In this document: positions 16,982 to 24,682 of the stretch, one piece after another
Position numbering within the stretch: position 1 is the stretch's first letter
How the letters are laid out: each line of letters starts with the position of its first letter
NCBI RefSeq assembly: GCF_010548305.1
Contig: NZ_JAAGLV010000021.1
Coordinates: forward strand, 90,763 to 154,762
Origin: Streptomyces sp. SID13031
GTDB lineage: Bacteria > Actinomycetota > Actinomycetes > Propionibacteriales > Kribbellaceae
Direction of reading: 5' to 3'
DNA: 64,000 nucleotides
Translations under genes and position numbers: made by a program
The notes under the pieces: model-generated
The model's input: only the letters and a program-made list of their open reading frames with translations
Database searches by the model: none
What the model was told of the DNA's origin: nothing

Positions 16982-17337
16982 ATCCCTGACTTCCACCAAC
17001 TATCGGTAGACCGGGTGTCGCGCAGTGCGTTGGTCGCGCAGTGCACTTCGCCACCGCCCAGGTGGGCCCAGAAGAAGTCCTCCACCCAATACACCCGTAC
17101 GCCGTTGCGCCCGAGTGCTCGTTCCGTCGCCTGGCCGAAGATGTCCCGGCCGCCCACCTTCGGGCCGTGCGGATCCGGTGCTGCGAAGTCCCGCCCGGTC
17201 AGCGACAGCCCATTCACCAGACCTGGAGTGCTTGCCCGCAGCAACGATCTCCATCCGTGGAAGGAGAGGTGCTGAGCTGCGGCCGTCGAGAAGGGGATTT
17301 GCCTCATCAGGCAAGTACTGGGTGAGGACGCGCTCAA
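16972..17337 (-). pseudogene. C-terminal fragment of a protein-arginine deiminase (PAD)
   Basis: Residues about 33-121 match the end of the PAD catalytic domain: GPKVGGRDIFGQATERAL, then VEDFFWAHLGGGEVHCATN and a final SWWKSG, mirroring the EVHCGTN and FKWWNM ending of animal PAD4. The Cys in VHCATN is the catalytic thiol. All upstream catalytic residues (Asp, His, Asp) and the N-terminal domains are missing; full bacterial members have several hundred residues. The first 32 residues look unrelated. Its stop overlaps the SDR remnant. Confidence 0.75.
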
Positions 17338-17363
17338 CCGGAGCGCGGGGTGAGGAGCTGTTG

Positions 17364-18215
17364 ATGCGCAAGACGAGGATCGCCGCGCTGGGGATCGTTG
17401 CGGCGGTAGCGGTCGGAGCTTTCTTCCAGCTTCCGGCCAGTCCTTTCTCCCGCAACGGCTACCCAGAGCGACCGGAAACCGAGACGTCGACTAGCCAGAC
17501 GCGTGGCGGCAAGGCCGGCTCCTCGAAGCCGAGCACCTCGGTCGACCCGGGTGGTACTGACAGCTCCGTAGTACCGGAGACGCCGGCGTCCAACCCGGCG
17601 CCCGGGCAGGGCGATCCTGGGATCACGTATCCCGTCCGTGGCACGGTCAGCTTCACGGTTCTGCCTGGCGACCCAGCCACGATCGGCCGGGCCGGCAAGC
17701 TCTACACCTTTCAGCTCGCGATCGAGGGTGGCATCAAGGGCGTCGATCACGCGGCCTTCGCGAGCTTCGTCCGCGAGACCTATGGCGCACCGCAGGGCTG
17801 GGCCTCGGCCGGCAAGTACCGGTTCCGCCAGGTCGGGCCGGGGGAGACGGCCGACTTTCGGCTGATGCTCGTCACGCCCGCCACTCGTGACACCTACTGC
17901 GGTGGCGGCTTCGACCAGTACACGAGCTGCCGGATCGGCGACCGCGTCATCCTCAATGTGGCCCGTTGGGCCAGGGGAGTACCCAACTACGGCGCCGGCC
18001 TGACGACGTACCGGCAGTACATGATCAATCACGAAACCGGCCATCGCCTCGGCAACGCCCACGAACTCTGCACCGGGGCAGGCCAGCCGGCCCCGGTGAT
18101 GCAGCAGCAGACCCTCGGCCTGCACGGCTGCACCGCCTACGCCTGGCCATACCGGAACGGCCAACGCTACGAGGGCCAACTCGGCAAGTACGACGACCCG
18201 ACCCCGACCAACTAG
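17364..18215 (+). CDS. Secreted DUF3152 zinc metallopeptidase-like protein
   Basis: A 283-residue protein. The N-terminus has a signal anchor (IAALGIVAAVAVGAFFQL) and a Ser/Pro/Thr-rich linker to about residue 95. The DUF3152 domain follows, with the extended zinc motif HETGHRLGNAHELC (HExxHxxGxxH) near residue 230, placing it with metzincin-like peptidases. Cys pairs in TYCGGGFDQYTSC and ELCTG...LHGC suggest disulfides outside the membrane. ATG 17364 follows GAGGAG by about 7 nt. The substrate is unknown. Confidence 0.87.
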   Translation: MRKTRIAALGIVAAVAVGAFFQLPASPFSRNGYPERPETETSTSQTRGGKAGSSKPSTSVDPGGTDSSVVPETPASNPAPGQGDPGITYPVRGTVSFTVLPGDPATIGRAGKLYTFQLAIEGGIKGVDHAAFASFVRETYGAPQGWASAGKYRFRQVGPGETADFRLMLVTPATRDTYCGGGFDQYTSCRIGDRVILNVARWARGVPNYGAGLTTYRQYMINHETGHRLGNAHELCTGAGQPAPVMQQQTLGLHGCTAYAWPYRNGQRYEGQLGKYDDPTPTN

Positions 18216-18255
18216 AGGGAACGTCGGAGGTGGGCGTCCAGTACTGGGGATGCGG

Positions 18256-18807
18256 TCAGTTGTGGAGGATGGTCGGGGGGAGTTGGTCGGAGACCGGGGC
18301 GGTGATCGCGGCGGACTCGAGACCGTCGGCGACGGTGTGCAGGAGGCGGATCAGTTGGGCGGCGTCGGCGGGGCCAAGGATGCCGGTGATCACGTCGAGC
18401 ACCCGGACGGTCAGACCGTCGAGCTGGGACAGCCTGGCCTGACCCATTCCGGTCACGGTGAGGGCCGGTGAGGTGCGCGCCAGGCCGAGAGCGGCGAGCT
18501 CGGCGATGGCGAGCTCTGCCTCGCCCGCGGTGGTGCCGACCTGGGCGGCGACAGCCTCGGCGGAATCGCGGCCGTTGGAGATCGCGCTCAGCACGAGCGC
18601 GGCCGGCATCTTGATCCCGACGGCGTCCTGCAGTCCGAGGATGAGTGGATGGGCGTGGCCGCGGACCCGCTCCACGGCGTCCAGCAGGCGGAGTGCCTCG
18701 CTGATGTCGCCGATCAGGTGTTCGGTCTGGACGGTAGCGATCCCGGTCGGTGAAACGACCCGGTCGGGAACCGCCAGGGTCTTGGTGCCGGCGTCTTCGA
18801 TGGTCAC
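18256..18807 (-). CDS. Hypothetical protein with MarR-like winged helix
   Basis: A 183-residue protein beginning GTG at 18807 (weak GGTGAAG upstream). Residues 80-140 form a winged-helix-like region (AISNGRDSAEAVAAQVGTTAGEAELAIAELAALGLAR then LTVTGMGQARL), reminiscent of MarR; the flanking helices are unlike classical MarR. It may be a regulator. I do not recognise the family more precisely. The gene is convergent with the DUF3152 gene. Confidence 0.6.
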   Translation of the reverse strand: MTIEDAGTKTLAVPDRVVSPTGIATVQTEHLIGDISEALRLLDAVERVRGHAHPLILGLQDAVGIKMPAALVLSAISNGRDSAEAVAAQVGTTAGEAELAIAELAALGLARTSPALTVTGMGQARLSQLDGLTVRVLDVITGILGPADAAQLIRLLHTVADGLESAAITAPVSDQLPPTILHN

Positions 18808-19084
18808 TTCACCAGCGTACGGAGGCCGCGGGGCCGCCTCGGCGTGTCGTACCTGAGGAAACGCTATGAATTGCGTCTCCCGAAGTAATCGAACAGGCCT
18901 TCGAGTGGCGCAGTGAGCCGGGTGAACGACCGGTGAAGAGATTCTGGACAATTGGCCAGATTTCGTGCGTGACCTTCCGTTCGGCTCGCCCGTTGAACCT
19001 GACGTGACGGTGAACACACGGCGCACCGGCACCGCGCTCGCTCCGCGATCAAGGCCGACCATCCTGGAACTGCATGGAGGACAA

Positions 19085-19315
19085 GTGACAACCGCCACCG
19101 CCACCCAGACGTCTGAGCGCCGACGCGTACGAGTCTGGTTCGGTGAGCACGTGATCGCCGACTACAACGCCGAGCCGGCGTTGGCAGAGCGATACGCACA
19201 CGCCATGAGCCGTCGTTTCGCCGGACTCCGGGTCACCAACGACCCGATGCCCGTCGTGGACCGGCTCCCCGACCCCCTGCCCGGCGAGCGCATGTGGGAT
19301 GTAGCACCCCGCTGA
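19085..19315 (+). CDS. Small conserved actinobacterial protein
   Basis: A 76-residue protein starting GTG at 19085, with GGAGG 4 nt upstream. It reads RVRVWFGEHVIADYNAEPALAERYAHAMSRRFAGLRVTNDP, a compact amphipathic protein without a membrane segment. The upstream in-frame extension to 18965 lacks a ribosome binding site and is unlikely. I do not know its function. It is followed by two hairpins. Confidence 0.7.
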   Translation: MTTATATQTSERRRVRVWFGEHVIADYNAEPALAERYAHAMSRRFAGLRVTNDPMPVVDRLPDPLPGERMWDVAPR

Positions 19316-19324
19316 CCATTGATC

Positions 19325-19366
19325 GGCGGCAGGCGAGAGCGGGCAATCTGCCCCTCGCCTGCCGCC
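19325..19366 (+). terminator. Strong hairpin after the small protein
   Basis: 13-bp perfect arms (GGCGGCAGGCGAG with its complement at 19354-19366); inside, GGGCA/TGCCC extends the stem. It lies 9 bp after the stop and has no U-tract. Confidence 0.75.
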
Positions 19367-19415
19367 CTCAATACCCACTGAAATGCGCCTGATTGAGATG
19401 TAGAAAAACATTCAC

Positions 19416-19450
19416 CGTCCGCACCGAACCTCACCGGTGCGGACGTTTTT
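19416..19450. terminator. Rho-independent terminator with T-tract
   Basis: An 11-bp perfect stem CGTCCGCACCG/CGGTGCGGACG followed by TTTTT (19446-19450) and preceded by an A-run at 19403-19408, so it may work in both directions. It is a rare textbook intrinsic terminator for this GC-rich DNA. Confidence 0.88.
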
Positions 19451-19480
19451 CTGTCGTCGGCGATCCGTAGGCTGGCTGGT

Positions 19481-20662
19481 ATGGAAAAGGCCGAGTTCGG
19501 ACTCCCGGAACCGCTACCGACTCTGCCTGGGAACGTGCTCACCCCGTTCCGGATCGCCATCCCACCAGACGCGATCGACGATCTCCACCAACGGCTGGAG
19601 CGGATCCGGTGGCCACGTGAGCTTCCTGGCGACTGGGAGCGCGGGGTACCGGTCGGGTATCTCCGGGGGGTGGTCGAGCGGTGGCTGGAGTTCGACTGGC
19701 GGGTCTGGGAGACGCGGCTCAACGCAGTACCGCAGTACACGACGAGGATCGACGGGCAGACGATCCACTTCCTGCATGCGCGATCGCCGGAGCCGTCGGC
19801 CGTTCCGTTGCTGCTGACGCACGGCTGGCCGGGGTCGGTCGCCGAGTTTCTCGAGGTGATCGGGCCGCTCACCGATCCAAGCCGGTACGGCGGTGACGCC
19901 GCGGACGCCTTCCACGTGATCGCGCCATCGGTGCCCGGGCACGGCTTCTCGGTGCCGCTCGAGGAGCCGGGCTGGGATCACGTCCGCATCGCCCGCGCCT
20001 GGATCGAGCTGATGGAACGCCTCGGCTACGACCGATACGGCGCGCAGGGCGGCGATACCGGATCGGTGGTGTCACCCCTCGTCGGTCGCCTGGCGCCGGG
20101 CCGCGTCATCGGCGTACATCTCAATGGCGGTCTCGCGTTCCCCGCGGCCGAGCCCGGTGACCTCGACGCGCTCAGCGCGACGGATCAGGCCAAGCTCGCG
20201 ACGGCCGAGCACTTCCGCGCGACCGGCACCGGGTATGCCGAGCTGCAGTCGACCAAGCCGCAGACGGTCTCGTTCGCCCTCAGCGACTCACCGGTCGGGC
20301 AGCTCGCCTGGATCCTGGAGAAGTTCCACGACTGGACCGACCCGGCGCGCTCGCTCCCCGAGGACGCCGTCGCCCTGGATCACCTGCTGGCCAACGTGTC
20401 CATCTATTGGTTCACCAACACCAGCGCGACCTCCGCCAACCTGTACTACGAAAGCCGCGGCTACCCAACGGCATCGAGCGGGGTGCCAACGGGAGTGGCC
20501 GTCTTCCCGACCGACCCCGCGATGCGGCACATCCTCGAACGCGAACACCACCTCACCCACTGGGCGGAGTACTCACGGGGCGGTCACTTCGCCGCACTGG
20601 AAGCCCCGGACCTGCTCGTCGAAGACATCCGCGTCTTCTTCAGGAGCCTGCGTCAGCAGTAG
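19481..20662 (+). CDS. Epoxide hydrolase (EHN + alpha/beta hydrolase)
   Basis: A 393-residue enzyme of the microsomal-type epoxide hydrolase family. The N-terminal EHN domain runs to about residue 110 (PFRIAIPPDAIDDLHQRLERIRWP). The hydrolase core has oxyanion HGWPGS, nucleophile elbow QGGDTGS with catalytic Asp, and RGGHFAALE with the catalytic His; NVSIYWFTNT carries the lid Tyr region. It converts epoxides to diols. ATG 19481 follows the T-tract terminator. Its 3' end overlaps the convergent M23 gene by 10 bp. Confidence 0.92.
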   Translation: MEKAEFGLPEPLPTLPGNVLTPFRIAIPPDAIDDLHQRLERIRWPRELPGDWERGVPVGYLRGVVERWLEFDWRVWETRLNAVPQYTTRIDGQTIHFLHARSPEPSAVPLLLTHGWPGSVAEFLEVIGPLTDPSRYGGDAADAFHVIAPSVPGHGFSVPLEEPGWDHVRIARAWIELMERLGYDRYGAQGGDTGSVVSPLVGRLAPGRVIGVHLNGGLAFPAAEPGDLDALSATDQAKLATAEHFRATGTGYAELQSTKPQTVSFALSDSPVGQLAWILEKFHDWTDPARSLPEDAVALDHLLANVSIYWFTNTSATSANLYYESRGYPTASSGVPTGVAVFPTDPAMRHILEREHHLTHWAEYSRGGHFAALEAPDLLVEDIRVFFRSLRQQ

Positions 20663-21435
20663 GACCGGCACCCGCGGTCAACGCCGTACGAGCGCCGGGT
20701 CTTGGCCACCAACGCCACCGGCGAAAGCTGCCGTCCGCCATGCCAGGCATTGAGGAAACTCTGCGGCGGTACAGCACCCCGCCGGATCCACCAATGCCCA
20801 GCAGGCGTAGGCCAACTGATCCCGAAATGCAGATGCGGCGGCGTCGCCTGAGCGCTGCCGGTCTTCCCGGTCAACCCCAGCGTCTGCCCGGCCCGAACCG
20901 CCAGCCCCGGCTTGATCTCCGCCCCGATCGCCGACAGATGCGACCCGTAGTACCGAACGCCATCCACCCCGACCACCGAGACCGACAACCCGCCCCGATC
21001 CTCGCCGACGTTGGTCTTCGACGACCAGGAATCCACCCGAGTCACCTCGTCCACCCGCCCGTCAACCGGCGAAACGAACCGGCACCCCTTATCCGCGAAG
21101 ATGTCCGACGCGGGGTAGTCATGATGACTCTGCGAAGCATCTGCCCGACACCCACCGACGGGGAACACGTACTTCGTGGCAGTACTGGTCACCCGTACCG
21201 GTGGAACCACCGGGCTCGATGGCTGCTGTGACTGCGGCTGCTCAGGTGTCGCTGCACCGGTCGGCTCAACCGGCACAGCCACCGTCTTGGTCCGCGTACT
21301 ACTCACCGGCACCGGCACCGGCACCGGCGAAGGCGCAGTCGACTTGCCGGACTCAGCCCGATCGAAAGCCCCGGTAGCGTTGAGCACGATCACCCCACTA
21401 CCCACAACCACCAGGGCCGCGGACAGGAAGGCCAC
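20653..21435 (-). CDS. M23-family metallopeptidase, membrane anchored
   Basis: A 260-residue peptidase. Residues 1-22 form an N-terminal membrane anchor, followed by a Pro/Ser/Thr-rich linker with PVPVPVPV. The M23 (LytM) domain carries the zinc ligands in HHDYPASDIF (HxxxxxxD) and HLHFG. Such enzymes cut peptidoglycan cross-bridges or peptides outside the cell. The GTG start lies 18 bp after the stop of the excalibur-type gene, so the two are probably one operon. Confidence 0.88.
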   Translation of the reverse strand: MAFLSAALVVVGSGVIVLNATGAFDRAESGKSTAPSPVPVPVPVSSTRTKTVAVPVEPTGAATPEQPQSQQPSSPVVPPVRVTSTATKYVFPVGGCRADASQSHHDYPASDIFADKGCRFVSPVDGRVDEVTRVDSWSSKTNVGEDRGGLSVSVVGVDGVRYYGSHLSAIGAEIKPGLAVRAGQTLGLTGKTGSAQATPPHLHFGISWPTPAGHWWIRRGAVPPQSFLNAWHGGRQLSPVALVAKTRRSYGVDRGCRSYC

Positions 21436-21453
21436 CCACCCAGACAGACCGTC

Positions 21454-22125
21454 TCACTGGAGCCAAAAGTTGTTGACCGCGGCAACCGAGTAGACCGTCT
21501 CGCAGGGAATGCCGTTCTGGTCGGCGTCCATCCGCAGTGGCATGGCGTAGTACCACCAGTAGGCCACGGCTTCAGCGTAGGTCGCCCCCCGGTCGGCGAG
21601 CTCCCGGCAGAGCAGATTCGACGTCAGTGGCGCGGCGCCGGCGACCTCACGCCCGTTCCAGTACTGGCCGATATCGCTGCGCGAATAGACCGTCTCGCAC
21701 GGGATACCGTTGCGGTCGGCATCCATCTGGTTCGGCTGACCGTGCAGCCGCCAGTAGTCGATCGCCGCCACGTAGCTGTACCCCTTGGTCTTCAGATCCC
21801 GGCAGAAGAGTCCCGTCGGGAGCGATCGGACGTCGCCGATCGCCTTCGGCAAGGTTCGTACTGGCGCCGGCGCCGTCGTGGTGCCTTTGACCGACGGAGC
21901 CACGGTCAGCGTCTTCACCGTAACCGGTACGCCGGCCGACTGCGGCGTCGACGCCGTCTCCTTGGCCGAGTCCTGCCTGCTCATCATGACGACGAGCCAG
22001 GCCAGCAGTACGACCACCACCCCGACCGCGACCCCTGCCAGGGCAGCCAGCGTCGCGTTCCCGCTGTCCTTGCCCAGGTGGGTGTTCTCGTGACTTTCCG
22101 TGACTGAATCCGGTTCTACGCTCAT
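21454..22125 (-). CDS. Membrane protein with two excalibur-like Cys/Asp repeats
   Basis: A 223-residue protein. A short cytoplasmic N-terminus is followed by one transmembrane helix (residues about 27-49) and an extracellular Thr-rich linker. Two tandem repeats of about 55 residues each contain LFCRDLKTKGYSYVAAIDYW...DADRNGIPCETVY and LLCRELADRGATYAEAVAYW...DADQNGIPCETVY. The DxDxNGxxCE loop is the excalibur calcium-binding pattern, with one Cys pair per repeat. It precedes the M23 peptidase on the same strand and may position it at the wall. Confidence 0.85.
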   Translation of the reverse strand: MSVEPDSVTESHENTHLGKDSGNATLAALAGVAVGVVVVLLAWLVVMMSRQDSAKETASTPQSAGVPVTVKTLTVAPSVKGTTTAPAPVRTLPKAIGDVRSLPTGLFCRDLKTKGYSYVAAIDYWRLHGQPNQMDADRNGIPCETVYSRSDIGQYWNGREVAGAAPLTSNLLCRELADRGATYAEAVAYWWYYAMPLRMDADQNGIPCETVYSVAAVNNFWLQ

Positions 22126-22335
22126 GTTTCCCCCCGGGGCTCATTGAAGACCCGTCGCTCTGCGTTGTCTATGGCCTGGGGGTGGTCGTGGACGGCGAAT
22201 AGTCAAATGCGACATCGTCGCAAAACAAGGGGTTCCGGGGCAAGGGGTGGGGGCTGGGGTTCATCCGGACAACATCTGGATGTCATTCGGAAAGGCGATG
22301 ATCCCGCGGGATTCCGCCATCCGAGAGGAAACACG
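22126..22335. promoter_or_regulatory. Divergent promoter region, excalibur gene and PHP gene
   Basis: This 210-bp gap separates divergent surface-protein genes. It holds a small inverted repeat GCGAC-ATC-GTCGC near 22208-22220 and a G-rich stretch (22230-22260), but no recognisable metal-regulator box. Confidence 0.4.
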
Positions 22336-24117
22336 ATGGGACACACCCACGACCACACCGGCCACGGTCATGGTCACGATCACAGCCACGATCACAGCCA
22401 TGAGCACGGGCAGGGACACGGTCATGGGCACGATCACGACCATCACCACCCGAACACCGAGCTGGACGCGGCCACCACCGCGGCGCTGGACGAGTCGGTT
22501 CCGGACAGTGACCTCTCGCCGACCGAGCTGTCGCGCCGCGGGCTGCTGCGCTCGGCCGGGATCCTCGGTGGAGCAGCGGCGCTCGCCGTCTCCGGTGCGG
22601 AGTTCGCTGCCGCGACCTCGCCGACCTCGCACGTGTTCACCTCCGGCGGCCGGCCGAACGTCTGGCTCGCGGGGGACCACCACATCCACACCCAGCTGAG
22701 CTCCGACGGTATGTACCGGGTGATCGACCAGGCGCAGCACGCGGCCGCCAACGGTCTCGACTGGCTCGTCATCACCGACCACGGTGGCGCCACCCACGCC
22801 CGGATCGGCGTCGACCTGGTCAACCCGCAGATCAAGGCGGCTCGGGCAGAGCTGAAAGACACCCTGATCTTCCAGGGCCTGGAGTGGAACATCCCGGCGG
22901 CCGAGCACGGCACCGTCTTCGTCGCTCCGGGCAGCCGTGAGGTCGAAGTACTGAAGCAGTTCGAGAACAGCTACGACGGCAGCGTGAAGAACGCCGGTGC
23001 CAACACGCCGGTCAACGAGCAGCTCGCCGTCGACGGCATCCAGTGGCTCGGCCAGCAGGTCGACCTCCGCCGGGTCTCGGACGCACTGTTCCTCGCGAAC
23101 CACCCCGCCCGCAACGGCATCGACAGCCCGCACGAGATCCGCAACTGGCGCGACGCGGACCCGCGGATCGCCGTCGGCTTCGAGGGCGCACCCGGTCACC
23201 AGGCCGGCGGCCTGCCCGCCGCGATCGGCGCCGGCGGGGCCCGCGGCCTTTACGGCAACGCCCCGAACGCGAACTCCTTCCCCGGGTACCCGGCCGAGTC
23301 GTACCGGACCTGGGGTGGCTTCGACTGGATGACCGCCACTGTCGGCGGCCTGTGGGACAGCCTGCTCGCCGAGGGCAAGCCGTGGTGGATCAGCGCGAAC
23401 TCCGACTCACACGTGAACTGGAACGAGACCGCCCGCCGACCCGACGGCTCGGACCAGGCCCAGTTCGACCGAGACGGCCGCTACATGGACCCGGTCTACA
23501 GCGGCACGGTCAACCGCACTGCGGCTGACTTCTTCCCCGGCTACTACAGCCGCACGCACGTCGGCGCCGACAACCGCGACTACCGCGCGGTGATGGAAGG
23601 CCTGCGCAACGGCCGGGTCTGGGTCGACCACGGCGCGCTCGTCAAGGGCGTCGAGGTCGAGGTCCGCGAGGCCGGCAAGACTCGTGGCGAGCCGCTGGGC
23701 GGTGCCTTGCACGTACGCCGGGGTCGCGCGGTCGAGCTGGTCGTCCGGATCACCGCGCAGAACGTGCCGAACTGGTCCAACTTCGTGCCGTCGCTCAACC
23801 GCGTCGACGCGATCGTGGGTGCGGTGACGGGTGCGGTCAGCGACAAGGACACCTTCACGGCGCCCGACACCAAAGTCGTCCGGCAGTGGGACACCTCCGG
23901 CAAGCGCGGCATCTTCGAGCTGGTCCTGCCGCTGGGCAAGGCGGAGACCCCGTACTACGTGCGCGTACGTGGTACCGACGGCAACCGCAGCCAGCCGGGC
24001 TACCTCGGTGCAGCGATCGACCCTGCCGGTCCGAAGCTGGACGTGGTCGGCGACGCAGACCCGTGGGCCGACCTGTGGTTCTACACGAACCCGATCTGGG
24101 TGCTTCCGACCAAGTGA
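22336..24117 (+). CDS. Tat-exported PHP-domain phosphoesterase, His-rich N-terminus
   Basis: A 593-residue protein. Residues 1-38 are extremely His-rich (HDHTGHGHGHDHSHDHSHEH), then comes a Tat signal LSRRGLLRSAGILGGAAALAVSG near 65-90. The PHP domain has GDHHIHTQLSSDG, ITDHGGATHA, then ANHPARNG and NSDSH, giving most of the metal-binding His and Asp residues. The C-terminal part is beta-sandwich-like. It probably cleaves phosphoesters outside the cell using metals. ATG 22336 follows GAGGAA. Its TGA overlaps the GTG of the next gene. Confidence 0.87.
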   Translation: MGHTHDHTGHGHGHDHSHDHSHEHGQGHGHGHDHDHHHPNTELDAATTAALDESVPDSDLSPTELSRRGLLRSAGILGGAAALAVSGAEFAAATSPTSHVFTSGGRPNVWLAGDHHIHTQLSSDGMYRVIDQAQHAAANGLDWLVITDHGGATHARIGVDLVNPQIKAARAELKDTLIFQGLEWNIPAAEHGTVFVAPGSREVEVLKQFENSYDGSVKNAGANTPVNEQLAVDGIQWLGQQVDLRRVSDALFLANHPARNGIDSPHEIRNWRDADPRIAVGFEGAPGHQAGGLPAAIGAGGARGLYGNAPNANSFPGYPAESYRTWGGFDWMTATVGGLWDSLLAEGKPWWISANSDSHVNWNETARRPDGSDQAQFDRDGRYMDPVYSGTVNRTAADFFPGYYSRTHVGADNRDYRAVMEGLRNGRVWVDHGALVKGVEVEVREAGKTRGEPLGGALHVRRGRAVELVVRITAQNVPNWSNFVPSLNRVDAIVGAVTGAVSDKDTFTAPDTKVVRQWDTSGKRGIFELVLPLGKAETPYYVRVRGTDGNRSQPGYLGAAIDPAGPKLDVVGDADPWADLWFYTNPIWVLPTK

Positions 24118-24665
24118 TCATCGCCGTCGATGCGGACTCCGCAGACGCCGTGGAGGCAGAGCATGTCCTCCACGGCCTGCTGGAGTCCGCGACAGGCCCG
24201 GTAGTCGCCTGCACCCACGTGGTGCCAGGCGGCCACCTGGCTGTCTCCATCAGTACCTCGGCTGCCTTCGACCAGACAGCTCTGACCCAGGAGGTCGGCT
24301 CGGCCATCATCCGCGCGGGGGCGGCTGAGCCAGAGGTCGCAGGCCCGAGCCAACTCGTCCGCGGCGCCTACGTAGCCGCAGTAGAGACAGCACTCGGTAC
24401 GGCGGGCCGCCTGGTCGCGTTCCCCGGTCAGGAGAACGCCCACGGCACCCTGACGGCAGCAGACCTGCGTGACCGCTGCGGTATCGACCAGGTAGAAGCA
24501 CTGGGCGGCCTCACCGTCGAGGACTCCACCCTGATCGACACCCGCGGCTTCATCCGCCCGATCCGCCGCAACGGCCAGGTAGTCCTCCTGGTCCAGCCGG
24601 CCGCCGGCGGCGTACTCATCCCCTTCGAGGTAGAACACCAGATCAAGTGCTGCGCTAACCACTGA
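24114..24665 (+). CDS. Hypothetical partner of the PHP gene
   Basis: A 183-residue protein starting GTG at 24114, overlapping the PHP stop (GTGA), so it is translationally coupled to it. It reads as a soluble alpha/beta protein (IIAVDADSADAVEAEHVLHGLLES; VVLLVQPAAGGVLIPFEVEHQIK) ending KCCANH, a possible metal-binding tail. I do not recognise the family. Being tied to a metal-dependent phosphoesterase, it may be an assembly or metal-handling helper, which is inference only. Confidence 0.65.
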   Translation: MIIAVDADSADAVEAEHVLHGLLESATGPVVACTHVVPGGHLAVSISTSAAFDQTALTQEVGSAIIRAGAAEPEVAGPSQLVRGAYVAAVETALGTAGRLVAFPGQENAHGTLTAADLRDRCGIDQVEALGGLTVEDSTLIDTRGFIRPIRRNGQVVLLVQPAAGGVLIPFEVEHQIKCCANH

Positions 24666-24682
24666 CGCGAAAAGCTGGACCG

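Noticed and set aside
18965..19084. N-terminal extension of the small protein at 19085
   Set aside because: No ribosome binding site precedes it and the composition is unlike the conserved part; GGAGG sits before GTG 19085.
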